A stretch of DNA of 51,418 nucleotides from Mycobacterium sp. (GTDB lineage Bacteria; Actinomycetota; Actinomycetes; Mycobacteriales; Mycobacteriaceae): contig JARLGR010000092.1 in the NCBI GenBank assembly GCA_031292665.1, positions 1 through 51,418 of the forward strand, read 5' to 3'. Shown piece after piece: positions 46,861 through 51,418 of this stretch; position 1 is the stretch's first letter; the number at the start of each line of letters is the position of its first letter. Position numbers and translations under genes: made by a program. The notes below the pieces were generated by a model. It worked only from the letters and a program-made list of their open reading frames with translations. It did not search any database and was not told the DNA's origin.

Positions 46861-48162
46861 ATGACGATGATCGCCACCGAGAGGCCCGCTGCCACGGTCA
46901 CGGCAGCGCGCGCGCGGCGGCGCACCCTGATCCGTTCGGTCCTCAGCACGGCGGTCTTCATTGCCCCGGCCTCGGTGGTGCGGATCGCCGGCTTGAATCC
47001 GGACCCGGTCGCCGCGTTGCTGATCTTCGGGGCTGCGGTGGTCGCGGCCAGCTTCCTGCTCGCGTGGGCGGCCGAAGCCGCGCAGATCGACGTCTCGGGC
47101 GGGGCGGCCATCGCGGTACTCGCGTTGGTCGCGGTCCTGCCGGAGTACGCCGTCGACCTCTACTACGCGTATGTGTCCGGCCACAATGCGGACTACACCC
47201 AATACGCCGCGGCCAACATGACCGGCTCCAACCGGCTCCTGATGGGTCTGGGGTGGCCGGTTGTGGTCTTGGTCGGCATCGTGGCGGCGCGAAAGTCCGG
47301 CGCCGGCAAACCCGGTGGCCTGACGCTACTGCCCGCCAACCGCGTCGAACTCGGGTTCCTACTGCTAGCCGGCGTGGTCGCATTCGCCATACCCGCCAGC
47401 GGGCAGATCCACCTGGCACTCGGGTTGGGGCTCTTAGCCTGGTTCGGGTTCTACCTCTTCAAGGTCAGCCGCGGCGACGTGGAGGAGCCCGACCTCATCG
47501 GTACCGCCGCGGCCCTTGGAGAGTTGCCCGACCGGCGGCGGCGCATCGCCGTCATCGGCCTCTTCGTGGCGTCGGGTGCGGTGATCGTGCTCTGCGCCAA
47601 ACCTTTTGCGGACAACCTGGTCGAGGCGGGCACCGAGCTGGGCATCGACAGGTTCCTGCTGGTCCAATGGCTCGCCCCGCTGGCCTCCGAAGCCCCCGAG
47701 TTCATCATCGCGACCATCTTCGCCGCCCGGGGCAAGGGCACCGCGGCCATCGCCACGCTCATCTCGTCGAAGGTCAACCAGTGGACGCTGCTGGTGGGAT
47801 CGCTGCCGGTGGCCCACCTGCTCGGCGGCGGCGGGTTCTCCCTGGAGCTTGACTCGCGCCAGGTCGAGGAGGTGCTGCTCACGGCCACCCAGACCATGAT
47901 GGGGGTGGCGCTGATACTCGGGCTGCGTTTCCGCCGAGCCGCGGCGTGGGCGCTACTGGCGTTGTTCGTCGTCCAGTTCCCGATCGTCTCGACGCACGGG
48001 CGCCTGCTGTTGTGCGGGATCTACACCGCGATGGCCGTCGTCGGGCTGATCGTCAACCGCCGACACATGGCCGCCACCCTCCGGGCGCCCTTCCTGGGCA
48101 CGGCCATCCGTCACAGCGGTCACCCGCACCAGTCGGCGCCCGATCCCGGGCTCCCGGGGTAG
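46861..48162 (+). CDS. Sodium/calcium exchanger-superfamily (CaCA) antiporter
   Basis: 433-residue membrane protein with about 10-11 helices. The two alpha-repeats of the CaCA superfamily are visible: LPEYAVDLYYA at 93-103 with NMTGSNRL, and LASEAPEFIIATIF, with SEAPE at 276-280, followed by SSKVNQWTLLVGSLPV. The conserved acidic residues in both repeats are present, so cation/H+ or cation/Na+ exchange is likely; which ion is unknown. ATG 46861 has GAAGG upstream; a second ATG lies 6 bases on. Confidence 0.87.
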   Translation: MTMIATERPAATVTAARARRRTLIRSVLSTAVFIAPASVVRIAGLNPDPVAALLIFGAAVVAASFLLAWAAEAAQIDVSGGAAIAVLALVAVLPEYAVDLYYAYVSGHNADYTQYAAANMTGSNRLLMGLGWPVVVLVGIVAARKSGAGKPGGLTLLPANRVELGFLLLAGVVAFAIPASGQIHLALGLGLLAWFGFYLFKVSRGDVEEPDLIGTAAALGELPDRRRRIAVIGLFVASGAVIVLCAKPFADNLVEAGTELGIDRFLLVQWLAPLASEAPEFIIATIFAARGKGTAAIATLISSKVNQWTLLVGSLPVAHLLGGGGFSLELDSRQVEEVLLTATQTMMGVALILGLRFRRAAAWALLALFVVQFPIVSTHGRLLLCGIYTAMAVVGLIVNRRHMAATLRAPFLGTAIRHSGHPHQSAPDPGLPG

Positions 48163-48240
48163 CGCGGCGACTGCCCAGGGGCCGCGATTTGGGCCTCTCG
48201 CGTCAGCCACCTGGATTCCGCGCAGTGGCATAATGGTGGC

Positions 48241-48477
48241 ATGAACCGCATACGGTTGAGCACCACGGTCGACGCAAATCTGCTGGGGAGCGCTCGTCAG
48301 GTGCGTTCCGGGTTGACGGATGCCGCCCTCATCGACGAGGCCCTCGCGGCGCTGCTGGCTCGTCACCGATCAGCCCAAGTGGATGAAAGCTACACAGCAT
48401 ATGACAGGCTCCGCCCTGAAGAGCCCGACGCCTGGGGTGACCTGGCATCGTGGCGGCGAGCAGCCGGCGCCTCATGA
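48241..48477 (+). CDS. MazE-type antitoxin
   Basis: 78-residue protein with a ribbon-helix-helix-like N-terminus ([29 protein letters not shown]) and an acidic, flexible C-terminus, typical of antitoxins that bind DNA with one end and neutralise the toxin with the other. CATAAT (48229-48234) sits at the leaderless -10 distance from the ATG. Its TGA overlaps the toxin ATG. Confidence 0.8.
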   Translation: MNRIRLSTTVDANLLGSARQVRSGLTDAALIDEALAALLARHRSAQVDESYTAYDRLRPEEPDAWGDLASWRRAAGAS

Positions 48478-48803
48478 GCGGGCTTCCCGCGCGCGGTGAA
48501 ATCTGGTGGTGTGAATTGCCCGAAATCGGCCGCCGCCCTGTCGTTGTCATGTCACGTGATGCGGCTATCCCCCGGCTTCGTCGCACACTCGTCGCGCCAT
48601 GCACGACCACAATCCGGGAAATTGCGAGCGAGGTAGTCCTTGAACCTGATACCGACCCGATCCCGCGCCGTTCGGCGGTCAACCTCGACTCGCTCGAAAG
48701 CGTCTCAGTCAGCGTCCTGGTCAGCCGCCTCGGTCGGCTCGCCGATGCTCGGATGCGCGACATCTGCGCGGCCCTCGAGGTGGCGGTGGACTCTTCACGC
48801 TGA
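48474..48803 (+). CDS. MazF/PemK-type mRNA interferase toxin
   Basis: 109-residue toxin of the MazF fold. The conserved start [23 protein letters not shown] (with the family's RGE and RPV-V elements) and the VAPCTTTIR strand carrying the catalytic Thr/Ser region are present; the C-terminal helix is [18 protein letters not shown]. It should cleave single-stranded RNA at a short motif. The ATG overlaps the antitoxin stop (ATGA). Part of a type II toxin-antitoxin pair. Confidence 0.88.
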   Translation: MSGLPARGEIWWCELPEIGRRPVVVMSRDAAIPRLRRTLVAPCTTTIREIASEVVLEPDTDPIPRRSAVNLDSLESVSVSVLVSRLGRLADARMRDICAALEVAVDSSR

Positions 48804-49025
48804 CATGGATCGCCCGCAATTAATTGTTAGATAGGCCTTTCCGGTGATGCCCGGTGATCGACAACCGGCCGCATCCCTTCGGGTGCGCTGCATTAAAGGA
48901 GGACCGCGGCTGAATTGGCCTTCGCCGGTACTGGGAGATGGGGTCCTGTTTTCCGTTAGCGAACGTGCGAAAGACAATCCGGCCCGCGACTCCATCCAAA
49001 ACCGCTCTGCGTATACGGTCCAAGT

Positions 49026-49865
49026 ATGAATCGAGTGTCGGTGATCACTGGCGGCGCGGGTGGCATGGGACTTGCCACGGCAACAATCGTCGGTCGCGAT
49101 CACACCGTGGTCCTTTGCGACGTCAGGCGAGACCGACTGACTGCCGCGGCCGCAACCCTCGAAGACCTCGGGCTGACTCCCACGGTCGTCCACTGCGACG
49201 TGACCGACCGACCCGCGGTCGCAGACCTGTTCGACACGGCAAACGGCCTCGGGAGGCTCGCCTCGGTCATTCACACCGCGGGGGTTAGCCCGAGCATGGG
49301 CCCGGCCGACTACGTCATGCGGACCAATGCGCTCGGCACAGTCAACGTCAATGAGGTGTTCCACGCGGTGGCCGGCGAGGGCTCCGCGATCGTCAACGTG
49401 GCGTCAATGGCCGCCCACATGCTGCCCGCGGAGATGATTCCGACAGAACAATTTCCGCTTGCGCTTCGCGACCCCGACGCCTTTATGGACGCCATGATGA
49501 CGGGTTGCAACATTGTTCCCGAGGATGCGCGATCCGGCATCGCTTATGCCTTGAGCAAGAGCTTCGTGCGGTGGTACAGCCAGTCACAAGCGGAGCGCTT
49601 CAACGCGCGCGGACTGCGCATCGTCTCGGTTTCTCCGGGGTCGATCGACACCGAGATGGGCAGGCTCGAGGAGAAGGCCGGGGCCGGGGCGATGGTTGCC
49701 GAAGCCGCGGTCCCGCGGTGGGGCAAGCCGGAGGAGATGGCGGAGCTGCTTGCCTTCTGCGCCAGTGACAAAGCGGGTTACCTCACCGGCACCGACATCC
49801 TCAACGACGGTGGGGTGATCGCCTCGATGACGGAGCGAGCCAGGGTTGCGGCGGCTAACGGTTGA
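49026..49865 (+). CDS. SDR, 3-alpha-HSD/carbonyl reductase-like
   Basis: 279-residue SDR. TGGAGGMG binds the cofactor, HTAGVSPSMGPADYVMRTNALGTVNV is typical of the 3-alpha-HSD/carbonyl reductase group, and the active site has Ser in VASMAAH and YALSKSF. A C-terminal LTGTDILNDGG strand closes the fold. The ATG is exactly one leaderless distance from TACGGT (49014-49019). The 222 bp before it (48804-49025) hold no supported gene. Convergent with the flavin monooxygenase. Confidence 0.88.
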   Translation: MNRVSVITGGAGGMGLATATIVGRDHTVVLCDVRRDRLTAAAATLEDLGLTPTVVHCDVTDRPAVADLFDTANGLGRLASVIHTAGVSPSMGPADYVMRTNALGTVNVNEVFHAVAGEGSAIVNVASMAAHMLPAEMIPTEQFPLALRDPDAFMDAMMTGCNIVPEDARSGIAYALSKSFVRWYSQSQAERFNARGLRIVSVSPGSIDTEMGRLEEKAGAGAMVAEAAVPRWGKPEEMAELLAFCASDKAGYLTGTDILNDGGVIASMTERARVAAANG

Positions 49866-49888
49866 CCTTTGGTACAAGCACCACCGGA

Positions 49889-51418
49889 TCATCGAAGCGA
49901 TCGATTGATGGCATTCGTGACCGTCGCGGTGGCTACGACAGGCGTCATCGTTTCGGTCTGGGCTGATCTCGACCCTCGGGCCGGGGCCGCCCCGGTGCGG
50001 TGCACCCACTCCCGTGGGCGTAGTCGCCAGGTCCGGCGAGCGTACTCGAGCTCGGTATAGGGCCACTGGGTGACGATGCGCCCGGAGGGCGACCGGAAGT
50101 AGCTGTCACATCGAGTCCAGATGGTGCGCTCGAGATCCGCCGAAAGCTCGTCGTTGTAACGCCTTTCGACCTCCGGCCGCACGTCGAGGTACCCGCCCCG
50201 ACGCGCCACCCGGCTCACCGCGCTGGCCACCAGTCGCGCACCGGCTTCGAGGATGTAGACGATCGAGTTGCCGCCCTGGTTGGTGTTGGGACCGTAGAGC
50301 ATGAAGAAGTTCGGGAATCCGCTGACGGCGGCGCCCAGGTAGGCGGTCGGATCGTCGCCCCACCGCTCGTGCAGACTTTCGCCGCCGCGTCCGATCACCT
50401 CAATACCATTGAGGTACTTGCTGGTTTGGAATCCGGTGGCACACACGATCGCGTCGACGTCCGACACTTCGCCGCTTTCGGTGACGATCGACGTCTCGGT
50501 TACTCGCGCGATCGGGTCGGTCACCAGATCGACGTGGTCCTGCTGCAGCGCCAGATAGTAGTCGGCGCCAAGCAACACCCGCTTGCAGCGGAAGGGGTAG
50601 TCAGGAGTCAGTAAGTCGCGCAGGCGCTCGTCGGCGACGGTGCGTTCGAGAAAGGAGGTCGCGATTTGCGCGCGCCCGGCGACCTGGGGATCGTCGACCG
50701 CGTTTCCGGCGAAGTCGTGGAACGTCTTCCAGACGCGCCACCTTTCCCGGCGAGCGGTCCAGGGATAACGACGGAACCTCGCCAGCTCGCCAGCGCTGAA
50801 CGGTCGGTCGTCCTTGGGGACCATCCACGGAGGGGTGCGCTGGAAAACGAAGACACGCGAGGCAATTCGAGCGAGTTCGGGGACCACCTGCACTGCACTG
50901 GCGCCGGTGCCGATCACCCCGACTTTCCTGCCGGTCAGGTCCACACCGGGGTCCCATGCGGAGGTGTGCATCAGGTTACCGCGGTAGCCGCTCAAGCCGT
51001 CGATGTCGGGCAGCTTGGAAGCGGCGAAGAGGCCGACAGCGCTGACCACGACATCGGCCCGCAGCGTGGTGACGGTGTCGCTATTCGCCTGCTGCAGTTG
51101 CAATTCCCACTGCCGGTCGTCCTCGTCCCACTGCGCACGCCGCACATAGGTGTGGAGCATCAGGTGTCGGCGCAGGTCGAATTCGTCGACCACCGATTCC
51201 AGGTAAGCGAGTATCTCTGGTTGCCGCGCATAGGTGCGGCTCCAGGATTTGTTCAGCGCAAACGAGAACGAGTACAGGTGGCTCTGCACGTCGCACGCAG
51301 CACCGGGATAGGTGTTACGCCGCCAGGTGCCACCGACGCCGTCGTCGCCCTCGATCATGACCAGATCGTCGACTCCGGCGCGGCGCAGGGCCACCGCGGC
51401 GGCCAGGCCGCCGAAGCC
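49889..51418 (-). CDS. Flavin-containing (Baeyer-Villiger-type) monooxygenase, 5' end beyond window
   Basis: 509 codons are visible; the frame is open at 51418, where GFGGLAAAVAL is the tail of the first FAD-binding GxGxxG. Other signatures are GGTWRRNTYPGAACDV, a second Rossmann motif GVIGTGASAVQ, and CATGF. The Baeyer-Villiger fingerprint FxGxxxHxxxW appears as YRGNLMHTSAW, with Tyr in place of Phe. NADPH- and O2-dependent oxidation of a ketone is likely; substrate unknown, though steroid ketones are common for mycobacterial relatives. Only about 10-20 N-terminal residues are missing. Confidence 0.9.
   Translation of the reverse strand, partial: GFGGLAAAVALRRAGVDDLVMIEGDDGVGGTWRRNTYPGAACDVQSHLYSFSFALNKSWSRTYARQPEILAYLESVVDEFDLRRHLMLHTYVRRAQWDEDDRQWELQLQQANSDTVTTLRADVVVSAVGLFAASKLPDIDGLSGYRGNLMHTSAWDPGVDLTGRKVGVIGTGASAVQVVPELARIASRVFVFQRTPPWMVPKDDRPFSAGELARFRRYPWTARRERWRVWKTFHDFAGNAVDDPQVAGRAQIATSFLERTVADERLRDLLTPDYPFRCKRVLLGADYYLALQQDHVDLVTDPIARVTETSIVTESGEVSDVDAIVCATGFQTSKYLNGIEVIGRGGESLHERWGDDPTAYLGAAVSGFPNFFMLYGPNTNQGGNSIVYILEAGARLVASAVSRVARRGGYLDVRPEVERRYNDELSADLERTIWTRCDSYFRSPSGRIVTQWPYTELEYARRTWRLRPREWVHRTGAAPARGSRSAQTETMTPVVATATVTNAINRSLR

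Noticed and set aside
46636..47202. 188-codon minus-strand frame across the antiporter leader
   Set aside because: Mostly antisense to the CaCA gene, with no start signal and no domain.

Overview
This GC-rich window is chromosomal DNA from a mycobacterium, most likely a slow-growing non-tuberculous species. The left part (about 1-26,900) is recognisably collinear, in reverse order, with the M. tuberculosis Rv0126 to Rv0107c interval: treS, pepA, an Rv0121c-like PPOX protein, fusA2, fadD7, oxcA, oxyS, ldtA, an Rv0111-like acyltransferase, a rhomboid, an Rv0108c-like small ORF and ctpI. These assignments come from remembered protein sequences, not from a search. Many genes show mycobacterial signals: a TANNNT -10 box placed so that transcription starts on the start codon (leaderless mRNA), ATGA overlaps, lipoboxes and cutinase-type esterases.

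Region by region. 1-6.1 kb: trehalose metabolism, a secreted serine protease and an EF-G-like GTPase. 6.1-11.1 kb: a probable oxalyl-CoA module (FadD7 ligase, OxcA decarboxylase) next to its LysR neighbour oxyS, which is interrupted here by an in-frame TAA. 11.4-14 kb: L,D-transpeptidase LdtA, a lipoprotein and a quinone-oxidoreductase-like enzyme. 14-16.5 kb: the most striking locus, a Nramp-related transporter read on the minus strand behind a well-formed M-box (Mg2+) riboswitch, a strong hairpin, a 27-codon upstream ORF with a near-perfect Shine-Dalgarno sequence, and a 62-codon small ORF. 16.6-22 kb: methyltransferase, envelope acyltransferase, rhomboid and small proteins. 22-26.9 kb: giant P-type ATPase CtpI.

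26.9-51.4 kb is more accessory: a FadD/SDR pair, a cutinase, a two-gene operon resembling a split carboxylate reductase (acyl-AMP ligase plus LuxC-like reductase), an SDR/NmrA deletion-fusion remnant, an MpaB-type oxygenase divergent from a TetR regulator with an obvious operator palindrome, a hydrolase-adenylyl cyclase fusion, several SDRs, a frameshifted PaaI thioesterase, a PrpD-family protein with an IclR regulator, a Ca2+/cation antiporter with a structured leader, a MazEF toxin-antitoxin pair and the 3' part of a flavin monooxygenase gene cut by the window edge.

No rRNA, tRNA, CRISPR array, insertion sequence or prophage was recognised. Three genes look broken (oxyS, the SDR/NmrA remnant and the PaaI thioesterase), and a fourth, the DUF2231 gene, may have lost its natural stop.
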